DNA from: DASQVO01 sp035640715
GTDB taxonomy: Bacteria > Actinomycetota > Actinomycetes > Streptosporangiales > Streptosporangiaceae
NCBI GenBank assembly: GCA_035640715.1
Contig: DASQVO010000067.1
Coordinates: 1-6,238 of the forward strand
Direction of reading: 5' to 3'
DNA: 6,238 nucleotides
Under the pieces are notes generated by a model. That model was not told the DNA's origin. It saw nothing but the letters and a program-made list of their open reading frames with translations, and searched no databases. This document shows, one piece after another, positions 1 to 5,278 of this stretch. A program made the position numbers and the translations under genes. Positions within the stretch are counted from its first letter, which is position 1, and every line of letters starts with the position of its first letter.

Positions 1-1
1 C

Positions 2-187
2 CCGGGCGACCCGCTCCAGCCGCTCGACCCGATCTTCAACTCGGTGCCGGACCCGCGGGCCAGGGAACGCCTCATCGCGAAGTTCGACATCGACCTCACC
101 CAGCCCGAATGGGCGCTCGGCTACCGCTGGGACATCGTGCTACGCGGCCGCGAAGCGACCGTCTTCGAAAGTGGGGAGCACACGTGA
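2..187 (+). CDS. pcaH: Protocatechuate 3,4-dioxygenase beta subunit, C-terminal fragment (partial, 5' end outside window)
   Basis: The reading frame is open from base 2 and gives about 61 C-terminal residues before TGA at 185-187. The residues run PGDPLQPLDPIFNSVPDP, then LIAKFDIDLTQPEWALGY, and end in DIVLRGREATVFESGEHT. This matches the tail that follows the (Q)MYFPGDP segment in PcaH proteins. The beta subunit pairs with PcaG to form the non-haem Fe(III) intradiol dioxygenase, which opens the ring of protocatechuate to 3-carboxy-cis,cis-muconate in the cytoplasm. The two Tyr and two His iron ligands lie upstream of this fragment and cannot be checked. The stop codon overlaps the GTG start of pcaG by 4 bp, so the two subunits are translationally coupled. 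The family call is strong because the neighbour is a clear alpha subunit. Confidence 0.9.
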   Translation, partial: PGDPLQPLDPIFNSVPDPRARERLIAKFDIDLTQPEWALGYRWDIVLRGREATVFESGEHT

Positions 188-756
188 GTGAGCTGATCAC
201 TGCATCCCAGACCGTCGGCCCGTTCTTCGCGATGCGGCTGCCGTGGGCGGACGGGCCCTTCGTCGTGCCCGAGGGCACCCCGGGCGCGGTCACGATCGCC
301 GGCCGGGTCTTCGACGGCGCCGGGAACACGATCCCCGACGCGCTCATCGAGACCTGGCAGGCCGACCCGGAGGGCCGGTTCGCGCACCCGCACGACCCGC
401 GCGGCGCCTCACCCTCCGGCTACCGGTCGTTCCGCGGGTTCGGCCGGTGCGAGACCGCGCCGGACGGCTCCTACCGGATCGTCACGCTGAAGCCCGGCCC
501 GCTGCCCTGCCCCGAGGGCGGGGCTGAGGCGCCGCACATCAACATCTCGGTCTTCGCGCGGGGGCTGCTGGACCGCGTGGTCACCCGGCTGTACTTCCCC
601 GACGAGGCCGAAGCGAACGCCGCCGATCCGGTACTGTCCTCGATTCCCGAACGAGAGCGTTGTGACACGCTCATCGCGGTGGCGGAGCCCGGGAATGTGC
701 TGAGGTTCGACATCAGGCTCCAGGGGGAGCGCGAGACGGTCTTCTTCGATGTCTGA
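184..756 (+). CDS. pcaG: Protocatechuate 3,4-dioxygenase alpha subunit
   Basis: This gene encodes 190 residues, the usual length for PcaG. The GTG at 184 is chosen as start because it overlaps the pcaH stop (GTGA), has GGGGAG at 173-178 five bases upstream, and gives the expected N-terminus SELITASQTVGPFF (family pattern TPSQTVGPYF). An in-frame ATG at 109 would run through pcaH and is rejected. Visible intradiol-family signatures are the beta-strand segment VTIAGRVFDGAG near residues 36-47, IPDALIETWQADPEGRF near 50-66, and the core APHINISVFARGLLDRVVTRLYFPDE at 116-141. The alpha subunit keeps the dioxygenase fold but lacks the iron ligands. It builds the active-site pocket together with PcaH. 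The ORF ends 8 bp inside the next gene, pcaD, which supports a single polycistronic message for the protocatechuate branch of the beta-ketoadipate pathway. Confidence 0.93.
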   Translation: MSELITASQTVGPFFAMRLPWADGPFVVPEGTPGAVTIAGRVFDGAGNTIPDALIETWQADPEGRFAHPHDPRGASPSGYRSFRGFGRCETAPDGSYRIVTLKPGPLPCPEGGAEAPHINISVFARGLLDRVVTRLYFPDEAEANAADPVLSSIPERERCDTLIAVAEPGNVLRFDIRLQGERETVFFDV

Positions 757-1534
757 GGTACGCCTGGCGGCATGGATCGAGGGGCCGCTGGGCGCGCCGG
801 TCGTGGCGCTCGGCACCTCGATCGGCACGAACCAGGGCATGTGGGAGCGGCAGGCGAGCGTGCTACGCGACCACTTCCGCCTGCTCAGGTTGGAGATGCG
901 CGGCCACGGCGTGCCCGGTGCGCAGTCCCCGGCGCCACCCGGCCCATACACGATTGCGGAGCTCGGCACGGACGTGCTCGCCCTGCTGAACTCCCACGAC
1001 ATCGGCCAGGTGGCCTACTGCGGCGTCTCGCTGGGCGGGATGGCCGGCATGTGGCTGGCTGCGAACGCTCCGGAACGGATCACCCGGCTCGCGTTGTGCT
1101 GCACGTCGGCGCATCTGCCCCCGGCGTCCATGTGGGCCGAGCGCGCCGCGAAGGCTCGTTCGGAAGGAATGGGATCGCTCGTCCAGCAGGTCGTGGCCCG
1201 ATGGTTCACGCCCGGCTTCTTCCAGCGGCAGCCGGACGCCGTGGCAACGGTCGTGGACATGCTGACGGCCACCGGCCCCGAGGGCTACGCCGGCTGCGCG
1301 GAAGCCATCGCCGCAATGGACCTGCGCCCGATGCTCCCGGCTATCACGGCACCGACGCTGGTGATCGCGGCCAGCGAGGATCCGGCGACGCCGCCCTGGC
1401 ACGGCGCCCAGATCGCGCGCGCGATCGGCGGTGCCCGGCTAACCGTCGTCCGCGGTGCCTCCCACCTGGCGAACTACGAGGCACCCGGCGAGATCACTGT
1501 GGCCCTGCAAAAGCACCTCAGCCCTCTCCTTTAG
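749..1534 (+). CDS. pcaD: 3-oxoadipate enol-lactonase (alpha/beta hydrolase, PcaD type)
   Basis: This 261-residue alpha/beta hydrolase has a complete catalytic triad. The nucleophile elbow is CGVSLGGMAG with Ser94, the acid is Asp211 in VIAASEDPATPP, and the base is His239 in GASHLANYE. An oxyanion-hole loop, LGTSIGTN, lies near residues 21-28. The phrase CGVSLGGMAGMWLA is highly characteristic of 3-oxoadipate enol-lactonases, which hydrolyse 3-oxoadipate enol-lactone to 3-oxoadipate (beta-ketoadipate). The ATG at 749 overlaps the end of pcaG by 8 bp and has no strong Shine-Dalgarno (only a GAGACGG-like stretch at 733-739), which suggests coupled translation. Many actinobacteria carry PcaD fused to PcaC as PcaL. 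This protein ends at the hydrolase domain, so carboxymuconolactone decarboxylase must be encoded elsewhere. Position in the pca cluster makes the substrate assignment likely but not proven. Confidence 0.88.
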   Translation: MSEVRLAAWIEGPLGAPVVALGTSIGTNQGMWERQASVLRDHFRLLRLEMRGHGVPGAQSPAPPGPYTIAELGTDVLALLNSHDIGQVAYCGVSLGGMAGMWLAANAPERITRLALCCTSAHLPPASMWAERAAKARSEGMGSLVQQVVARWFTPGFFQRQPDAVATVVDMLTATGPEGYAGCAEAIAAMDLRPMLPAITAPTLVIAASEDPATPPWHGAQIARAIGGARLTVVRGASHLANYEAPGEITVALQKHLSPLL

Positions 1535-1553
1535 GGTGGGCGTAAGCCGCCCT
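1533..1553 (+). other. Small hairpin between pcaD and the esterase gene
   Basis: AGGGTGG (1533-1539) pairs with CCGCCCT (1547-1553) around a 7-nt loop, with one G-U pair. The structure starts inside the pcaD stop codon and ends directly before the Shine-Dalgarno of the next gene. No T-run follows, so it is not a canonical terminator. It may tune read-through or message stability within the operon. It is short and could be chance. Confidence 0.35.
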
Positions 1554-1566
1554 GGAAGGAGACGAA

Positions 1567-2595
1567 ATGCTGCCCTGGTCCGCTGATCTGGCCGGCCGCA
1601 TCGATGAGCATGTGATCGCCAGCGAACTGCTGCGCGGTAACCCGCTCGGGGACCCGCATGAGCGGCCACTGCTCGTCTACGCGCCACCGGGATATGAGGA
1701 GGATCCGGGCCGCCGCTACCCGTCGGTCTACGTGATCCAGGGTTACACCGGGCACCTGGCCATGTGGCGCAACCGGTCGCCGTACCGCCAGCCCTTCCCC
1801 GAGGCGGCTGACGCCGTGTTCGCGCGCGGTGAGGCGCCACCCGCGATCGTCGTGTACGTGGACGCCTGGACCGCCTACGGCGGCAGCCAGTTCGTGGACT
1901 CACCCGGGACCGGCCGCTACCACTCCTACCTCTGCGAGGAAGTGGTGCCCTGGGTGGACGAGCACTACCGCACGCTGCCGGCCGCGGCGAACCGGGCGAT
2001 CACGGGGAAGTCCAGCGGGGGCTTCGGCGCGATGATCACGCCGATGCTGCGGCCGGATCTTTTCGGCGCGCTCGCGACGCACGCGGGCGACTCGCTGTAC
2101 GAGTACTGCTACATACCCGAGTTCGCCAAGTCCGTCCGCCATCTGCGCGGCTACGACGGAGACATCTGGCGCTGGTGGGACGACTTCCGCGCGAGGGTGT
2201 CCTTCACCAGGGAAGAAGACCACGACCTCCTCATGCTGCTCGGCGTGTCGGCATGCTTCTCCGCCCGCGAGGACGGCGCCGTCGACCTGCCGTTCGACCC
2301 TTCGACAGGGGGGATCCGGCCGGAGGTGTGGCAGCGCTGGCTGGACTGGGATCCGGTCCGGATGGTCCCGAAGTACGCGGATGCGCTGCGCTCGCTGCGC
2401 GCCATCTGGATCGACGCGGGCACCCGGGACGAGTGGTTCCTCGACCTCGGCGCCGAGGCGTTTCACGCGGCGCTGCGGGAGGCCGGCGTATCTGACGACG
2501 TGATCCGCTTCGAGCTGTTCGACGCCACCCACATGGGTATCGACTACCGGTACCCGATGTCGCTCGCGTGGCTCTGCCAGCGGATCGCCGGGTAG
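1567..2595 (+). CDS. Esterase-D-type alpha/beta hydrolase (putative esterase, PF00756-like)
   Basis: This gene encodes 342 residues. The ATG at 1567 is preceded by a strong GGAAGGAG at 1554-1561. The nucleophile elbow is ITGKSSGGFGAM, with Ser149 in G-x-S-x-G (family form GHSMGGYGA). Likely partners are Asp288 in DAGTRDEWF and His322 in DATHMGIDYRY. The N-terminal part has LLVYAPPGYEEDPGRRYPSVYVIQGY (residues 35-60), the typical opening strands of the esterase D/antigen 85-like group. There is no signal peptide, so a cytoplasmic enzyme is expected. It lies 32 bp after pcaD on the same strand with no strong terminator between them, and so probably belongs to the operon. A role in releasing aromatic acids from esters that feed protocatechuate degradation is a reasonable inference from position only. 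The substrate is not identifiable from sequence. Confidence 0.8.
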   Translation: MLPWSADLAGRIDEHVIASELLRGNPLGDPHERPLLVYAPPGYEEDPGRRYPSVYVIQGYTGHLAMWRNRSPYRQPFPEAADAVFARGEAPPAIVVYVDAWTAYGGSQFVDSPGTGRYHSYLCEEVVPWVDEHYRTLPAAANRAITGKSSGGFGAMITPMLRPDLFGALATHAGDSLYEYCYIPEFAKSVRHLRGYDGDIWRWWDDFRARVSFTREEDHDLLMLLGVSACFSAREDGAVDLPFDPSTGGIRPEVWQRWLDWDPVRMVPKYADALRSLRAIWIDAGTRDEWFLDLGAEAFHAALREAGVSDDVIRFELFDATHMGIDYRYPMSLAWLCQRIAG

Positions 2596-2624
2596 CCGGC
2601 TTTCGGCTCACGGGGTAGCCGGCT
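2591..2624 (+). repeat. 11-bp direct repeat after the esterase stop
   Basis: GGTAGCCGGCT occurs at 2591-2601 (overlapping the esterase stop codon) and again at 2614-2624. It is a short local duplication just before the terminator. No function is evident. Confidence 0.5.
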
Positions 2625-2625
2625 G

Positions 2626-2684
2626 CCGGCCGGGGCCGTCCACGACGTGATCTCCGTGATTACGTCGTGGTGACGCCCGGCCGG
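2626..2684 (+). terminator. Long bipartite hairpin, probable terminator of the pca operon
   Basis: An outer stem, CCGGCCGGG (2626-2634) with CCCGGCCGG (2676-2684), is perfect over 9 bp. An inner stem, CCACGACGTGATC (2640-2652) with GATTACGTCGTGG (2658-2670), pairs 12 of 13 positions (one C/T mismatch-type change) around a 5-nt loop. Asymmetric 5-nt stretches join the two stems. It lies 31 bp after the esterase stop. There is only a weak T-containing tail (TTCTGGTGCGTTCGTT), as is common for actinobacterial terminators. Confidence 0.65.
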
Positions 2685-2698
2685 TTCTGGTGCGTTCG

Positions 2699-2726
2699 TT
2701 GAACACCGTTGGTGTGTCCTTAGTGA
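2699..2726 (+). promoter_or_regulatory. Possible promoter with small dyad upstream of the lipoprotein gene
   Basis: TTGAAC (2699-2704) could be a -35 box, but the -10 at 16-17 bp spacing (TAGTGA region, 2721-2726) is poor. A dyad, ACACC-GTT-GGTGT, occupies 2703-2715 and might be an operator. The terminator before it implies that a promoter must lie in about 2685-2760. This is the best candidate, and it is weak. Confidence 0.25.
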
Positions 2727-2767
2727 AGAGCTTCACGTAAATGGACGCCAATGTGATGGGAGACATT

Positions 2768-3415
2768 ATGCGCAAGCGCGGATGGGCGGTTACCGGTCTC
2801 GGAACGCTTGTCCTCCTGCTGGCTGCGTGTGGGACCTCTTCGGCAACCCCCGGCTCCGCATACGGCGGTAGCTCCACGAACTCGATGTCCACCCCGTCAT
2901 CGTCGAGTTCGCCGGGCTACGGATCGACAGGCTCCGGGTCCTCCGGCGGTGCGGCGGCGACGCTCACGATCAAGAAGACGAAGATCGGCGACGTGCTGGC
3001 CAATGCCAAGGGCTACACGCTCTACTGGTACTCCAAGGATCACAAGAACGGCCAGCCGACCTGTACGGGCCAGTGCCTTACCGCCTGGCCGGCCCTCAAG
3101 GGCAAGCCCATGGCCGCCATGGGCATCACGCTGGCAGGCAAGCTCGGCACGATCACCCGGGTGGGCGGAACCATCCAGGCCACCTACAACGGGTATCCGC
3201 TCTACGCCTACGCCGCGGACATGGCGCCGGGTGAGACCTCGGGCAACGGCGAAGGCGGCGTATGGCACGTGATCAGCGGGAAGGTGCTGACCACGGCCAA
3301 GACGTCGACGAGCTCGGGCGCGTCGGGTTCGAGTTCGGGTTCGCCGGGCTCATCGGGCTCATCGGGCTCATCGGGCTCGTCCGGCTCGGGGTACGGGTCC
3401 GGTTCCGGCTGGTGA
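2768..3415 (+). CDS. Secreted lipoprotein with two Yx(FWY)xxD repeats (COG4315/PF03640-type) and Ser/Gly tail
   Basis: The ATG at 2768 is preferred over in-frame ATGs at 2741 and 2756 because GGGAG (2758-2762) sits five bases before it and the protein then opens with a normal lipoprotein signal, MRKRGWAVTGLGTLVLLLAAC. The lipobox is LAAC with Cys21. The product is 215 residues. After a Ser/Gly/Thr-rich linker (22-64) come two copies of the 'secreted repeat of unknown function': KIGDVLANAKGYTLYWYSKD with CTGQC (about 72-103) and TIQATYNGYPLYAYAAD (about 135-151), ending in GEGGVWHVIS. Both carry the family motif Yx(FWY)xxD (YWYSKD at 86-91, YAYAAD at 146-151), and Cys99 and Cys103 may form a disulfide. 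A Ser/Gly low-complexity tail (about 180-215) ends in Trp. It is expected on the outer face of the membrane. The family function is unknown, and the gene has its own terminator. Confidence 0.85.
   Translation: MRKRGWAVTGLGTLVLLLAACGTSSATPGSAYGGSSTNSMSTPSSSSSPGYGSTGSGSSGGAAATLTIKKTKIGDVLANAKGYTLYWYSKDHKNGQPTCTGQCLTAWPALKGKPMAAMGITLAGKLGTITRVGGTIQATYNGYPLYAYAADMAPGETSGNGEGGVWHVISGKVLTTAKTSTSSGASGSSSGSPGSSGSSGSSGSSGSGYGSGSGW
3346..3390 (+). repeat. 9-bp tandem repeat (GGGCTCATC) encoding the Ser/Gly tail
   Basis: Three perfect units of GGGCTCATC (3346-3372) are followed by GGGCTCGTC (3373-3381) and a degenerate CGGCTCGGG (3382-3390). The unit is a multiple of three, so copy-number change alters the number of Gly-Ser-Ser triplets without shifting the frame. 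The upstream GGGTTCGAGTTCGGGTTCG stretch is a degenerate relative. Confidence 0.85.
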
Positions 3416-3456
3416 CCGCGTCAACGGGCACGTGATCCTGGGGCTGCGGGCCTGAT

Positions 3457-3496
3457 CCGGGGTGGGCCGGGGCTTGCGCCTTCCGTCCCACCCCGG
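3457..3496 (+). terminator. Hairpin terminator after the lipoprotein gene
   Basis: CCGGGGTGGG (3457-3466) pairs perfectly over 10 bp with CCCACCCCGG (3487-3496) around a 20-nt loop. It begins 42 bp after the lipoprotein stop and precedes the promoter of the next gene. No T-tract follows. Confidence 0.65.
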
Positions 3497-3520
3497 TACT
3501 ACTCCCCGAGGGGGGAGACC

Positions 3521-3547
3521 TATGATCAAGCCGTTAGCGCTAGCAAC
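3521..3547 (+). promoter_or_regulatory. Promoter -10 box with LacI-family-like operator for the FAH-family gene
   Basis: TATGAT (3521-3526) is a good -10 box. Six bases further on lies GTTAGCGCTAGCAAC (3533-3547). Against the LacI/GalR-family pattern TG-N-TAGCGCTA-N-CA, positions 3532-3545 match everywhere except the first T (C here). The central TAGCGCTA (3535-3542) is a perfect palindrome. The site would cover the transcription start, which fits repression. No convincing -35 box is seen 17-18 bp upstream. The regulator gene is not in the window. Confidence 0.6.
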
Positions 3548-3573
3548 CAATTTGGTCTGAGGAGATCAGCCCC

Positions 3574-4479
3574 GTGAGGCTTGCCACCATCAGCACGACG
3601 ACCGGACCACGCCTGCATGTGCGGGCCCGCAGCGGCTACGTGGACATCGGTGCGGCGACCGGTAATCCGCAGTACGCCGAGGTCCAGTCGTTCCTCGCCG
3701 GCGGCCCGGCGGCGCTAGACGCCGCCCGCGCGCTGACGTCCGGTGACGGGCGTGAGTACGGCCCCGAGGACCTGGGGCCTGCCGTTCCGGCGCCGGAGCG
3801 CATCCTCTGCCTGGGCCTGAACTACAGCGAGCACGTTCTCGAAGGCGGCCGGGAGATGCCCACCTTCCCCGACGCGTTCGTGCGCAGCCGGGAGACGGTC
3901 CTGGCACCCTATGCCGACCTGGTCCGGCCGGCGCTCACCGAGCGGTTCGACTATGAGGGTGAGCTCGGCATCGTGATCGGCGCCGGCGGCCGTTACATCC
4001 CCGCCGGCAAGGCGATGGACGCCATCGCCGGCTTCACCGTGCTCAATGACGCGTCAGCGCGGGACTGGCAGCGGGCCGCGTCGCAGTGGACGGCGGGCAA
4101 GAACTTCGACGGCAGCATGCCGATCGGCCCGGAGATCGTCACGCCGGACGAGGTGAACATCGCCGACGTGGCACTCACCACGGTGCTCAACGGCCAGGTC
4201 ATGCAGTCGGCGCGGACCTCGCAGATGATCGTGGATGTCCCGAGCGCTGTCGAGTTCTTCTCCTCGTTCACGACGCTGCGGCCCGGTGACGTCATCGCCA
4301 CCGGGACCCCCGGCGGCGTCGGATTTGCCCGGAAGCCGCCTGTCTGGCTGCAGCCGGGCGACGTTATCGAGGTCACCATCGAGGGCGTGGGAACTATCCG
4401 CAACCGGGTCGTCGCGGAGGAAGGCGACCGCGGCGGCTGGCGATGGCGGCCGGGCGGTCCCGCGGGCAGCGGGCTGTAG
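3574..4479 (+). CDS. Fumarylacetoacetate hydrolase (FAH) family protein, acylpyruvase/2-hydroxymuconate-pathway type
   Basis: This gene encodes 301 residues from GTG 3574, with GAGGAG at 3559-3564 nine bases upstream. The N-terminal small domain (1-70) leads into the FAH catalytic domain, opened by RILCLGLNYSEHVLE (77-90) with the conserved GxNYxxH (His87). Predicted divalent-metal ligands are Glu128 and Glu130 in FDYEGELGIVIG and Asp159 in VLNDASARDWQ. Other family landmarks are the WTAGKNFDGSMPIGPEIV segment (172-189, Lys176), LRPGDVIATGTPGGVG (235-250) and the final IEGVGTIRN. Members cleave or isomerise beta-diketo or 2-oxo acids in aromatic degradation (fumarylpyruvate, acylpyruvates, 5-carboxymethyl-2-hydroxymuconate). 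Which one applies here cannot be read from sequence. The last 20 residues are a Gly/Arg/Trp-rich extension. The gene is monocistronic, with its own LacI-like operator, and converges with the toxin gene 49 bp downstream. Confidence 0.87.
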   Translation: MRLATISTTTGPRLHVRARSGYVDIGAATGNPQYAEVQSFLAGGPAALDAARALTSGDGREYGPEDLGPAVPAPERILCLGLNYSEHVLEGGREMPTFPDAFVRSRETVLAPYADLVRPALTERFDYEGELGIVIGAGGRYIPAGKAMDAIAGFTVLNDASARDWQRAASQWTAGKNFDGSMPIGPEIVTPDEVNIADVALTTVLNGQVMQSARTSQMIVDVPSAVEFFSSFTTLRPGDVIATGTPGGVGFARKPPVWLQPGDVIEVTIEGVGTIRNRVVAEEGDRGGWRWRPGGPAGSGL

Positions 4480-4528
4480 GCCTGACCTGGCGCCGGAGGA
4501 GACTCACTGGCCGGAAGCCGCAAGTGGC

Positions 4529-4858
4529 TCAGGCGATGAAAAGATGCAGGTAGCGGCTTATCTCTGTCAGCGTTTCGCTGCTTACCCTGCCGAGCTGGCG
4601 TCCGGCTCGCTGCCCGGAGATGGCACGGACTTGCTCAGTCATGGCATACGAAACCTGTTTCAGCCCCGTGTCGTCATCCGCGGGGACCCTTATGTGATGG
4701 TCGAGGCCGTGATCCCGGCTCGTCAGCGGCACCGCGAGGAACAGCCCGGGTATCACTGAATAGCGATGGTGCGACACCACGACGACCGGGCGGATGCCGC
4801 CCTGCTCCCGGCCAGCCACCGGATTAAGATCACAAAGCAGCACGTCGCCGCTGGTCAC
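4529..4858 (-). CDS. mazF: MazF/PemK-family toxin, endoribonuclease of a type II toxin-antitoxin system
   Basis: This gene encodes 109 residues, the normal length for MazF. Family landmarks in order are SGDVLLCDLNPVAGREQGGIRPVVVVS (3-29, usual form GD(I/V)..DL.P..GSEQGG.RPVLV.S), VPLTS (43-47) and SYAMTEQVRAIS (70-81, usual form S.A...Q.R.I). Arg23 and Thr46 correspond in motif and in 23-residue spacing to the catalytic Arg25/Thr48 of Bacillus subtilis MazF, so the toxin looks intact. MazF proteins cut single-stranded mRNA, tRNA or rRNA at short sequence motifs. The specificity here is unknown. The GTG start overlaps the antitoxin stop by 4 bp (GTGA), with GGAG (4870-4867) eight bases upstream inside the antitoxin gene, which is typical antitoxin-first coupling. 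It converges with the FAH-family gene. Confidence 0.9.
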   Translation of the reverse strand: MTSGDVLLCDLNPVAGREQGGIRPVVVVSHHRYSVIPGLFLAVPLTSRDHGLDHHIRVPADDDTGLKQVSYAMTEQVRAISGQRAGRQLGRVSSETLTEISRYLHLFIA

Positions 4859-5121
4859 GAGTTGTACTCCGGGTACTCCTCAGCAGCACTGGCGGCCATG
4901 TCGCCGAGGTCGGCCGATATCCATTCGGCGGCCTCGGCCTGATATGCCGCCATCCCCTCCCGCTGCGCCGCGAGCCTCCGGTACCCCGCCTCGATGCCCT
5001 GCCACATCATCTCGTCCAGCATTGCCCGCAGTTCCGCACCGAGGCTCCGGCCGTGCGCCGCAGCCATGGCCGCGAGACGGTCCCGCACCTCGGCTTCCAC
5101 GCGTATCGTCGTCATAGCCAT
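4855..5121 (-). CDS. Ribbon-helix-helix antitoxin (MazE-like partner of the MazF toxin)
   Basis: This gene encodes 88 residues from ATG 5121. An ATG at 5115 (86 aa) and a TTG at 5139 are alternatives. The N-terminus, MTTIRVEAEVRDRLAAMAAAHGRSLGAELRAMLDEMM, has the short beta strand (TTIRVEAE), helix, turn and second helix of the Arc/CopG ribbon-helix-helix DNA-binding fold (residues about 3-40). The C-terminal half is Ala/Glu-rich and helical, ending in an acidic EEYPEYNS that probably wraps the toxin. No Shine-Dalgarno precedes either ATG. Instead a TATACT -10-like box (5133-5128) lies six bases before ATG 5121, so the message is probably leaderless. The perfect inverted repeat at 5129-5149 overlaps that promoter and is the likely autoregulatory operator. 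The stop overlaps the toxin start. Confidence 0.85.
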   Translation of the reverse strand: MAMTTIRVEAEVRDRLAAMAAAHGRSLGAELRAMLDEMMWQGIEAGYRRLAAQREGMAAYQAEAAEWISADLGDMAASAAEEYPEYNS

Positions 5122-5127
5122 AGATGA

Positions 5128-5149
5128 AGTATACGTCAATCACGTATAC
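5128..5149 (-). promoter_or_regulatory. Antitoxin-toxin promoter and palindromic operator
   Basis: GTATACGT (5129-5136) and ACGTATAC (5142-5149) form a perfect 8-bp inverted repeat with a 5-bp spacer, centred just upstream of the antitoxin start. Read on the - strand, TATACT (5133-5128) is a -10 box placed to start transcription at about ATG 5121. Operators overlapping the promoter are the rule for ribbon-helix-helix antitoxins. No clear -35 box is visible. Confidence 0.65.
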
Positions 5150-5208
5150 GACACGCAGTATTGACGGTCATTCCTGGGCGCTGCGGTCGATGGCGGTCTT
5201 ATGCCCGC

Positions 5209-5278
5209 GATCACGTAATGGCGATCACGTAATGGCGATCACTATTACGTGATCATATAATGGTGATCACGTAATAGT
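5209..5278 (+). repeat. Five 14-bp tandem units (GATCACGTAATGGC type)
   Basis: Units start at 5209, 5223, 5237, 5251 and 5265. The first two are identical (GATCACGTAATGGC). The fourth (GATCATATAATGGT) matches 11 of 14 positions and the fifth (GATCACGTAATAGT) 12 of 14. The third starts GATCAC and then continues with the reverse orientation of the core (TATTACGT). All five begin GATCA. Possible roles are a multi-site operator or an iteron-like protein-binding array. No replication or partition gene is nearby. Confidence 0.85.

Noticed and set aside
109..183. Upstream in-frame ATG start for pcaG
   Set aside because: It would run through the conserved end of pcaH. GTG 184 has a Shine-Dalgarno and gives the family N-terminus.
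409..1002. Long reverse-strand frame opposite pcaG and pcaD
   Set aside because: It is a high-GC shadow of two clear family members on the + strand, with no recognisable domain.
1900..2532. Reverse-strand frame opposite the esterase gene
   Set aside because: Arg/Pro/Val-rich composition typical of antisense frames in GC-rich DNA; the + strand gene has a complete catalytic triad.
2741..2767. Earlier ATG starts (2741, 2756) for the lipoprotein
   Set aside because: The GGGAG Shine-Dalgarno lies between them and ATG 2768, and starting at 2768 gives a clean lipoprotein signal.
4505..4526. Terminator between the convergent FAH-family and toxin genes
   Set aside because: Only an interrupted CACTGGC/GCC-AGTG pairing with bulges is visible, too weak to call.
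4235..4759. Plus-strand frame overlapping the FAH-family gene end and the toxin gene
   Set aside because: Low-complexity Ser/Arg/Pro product, covers two well-supported genes, and has no ribosome-binding site.
5209..5278. CRISPR array
   Set aside because: The 14-bp units abut without unique spacers and are far shorter than CRISPR repeats, and no cas gene is present.
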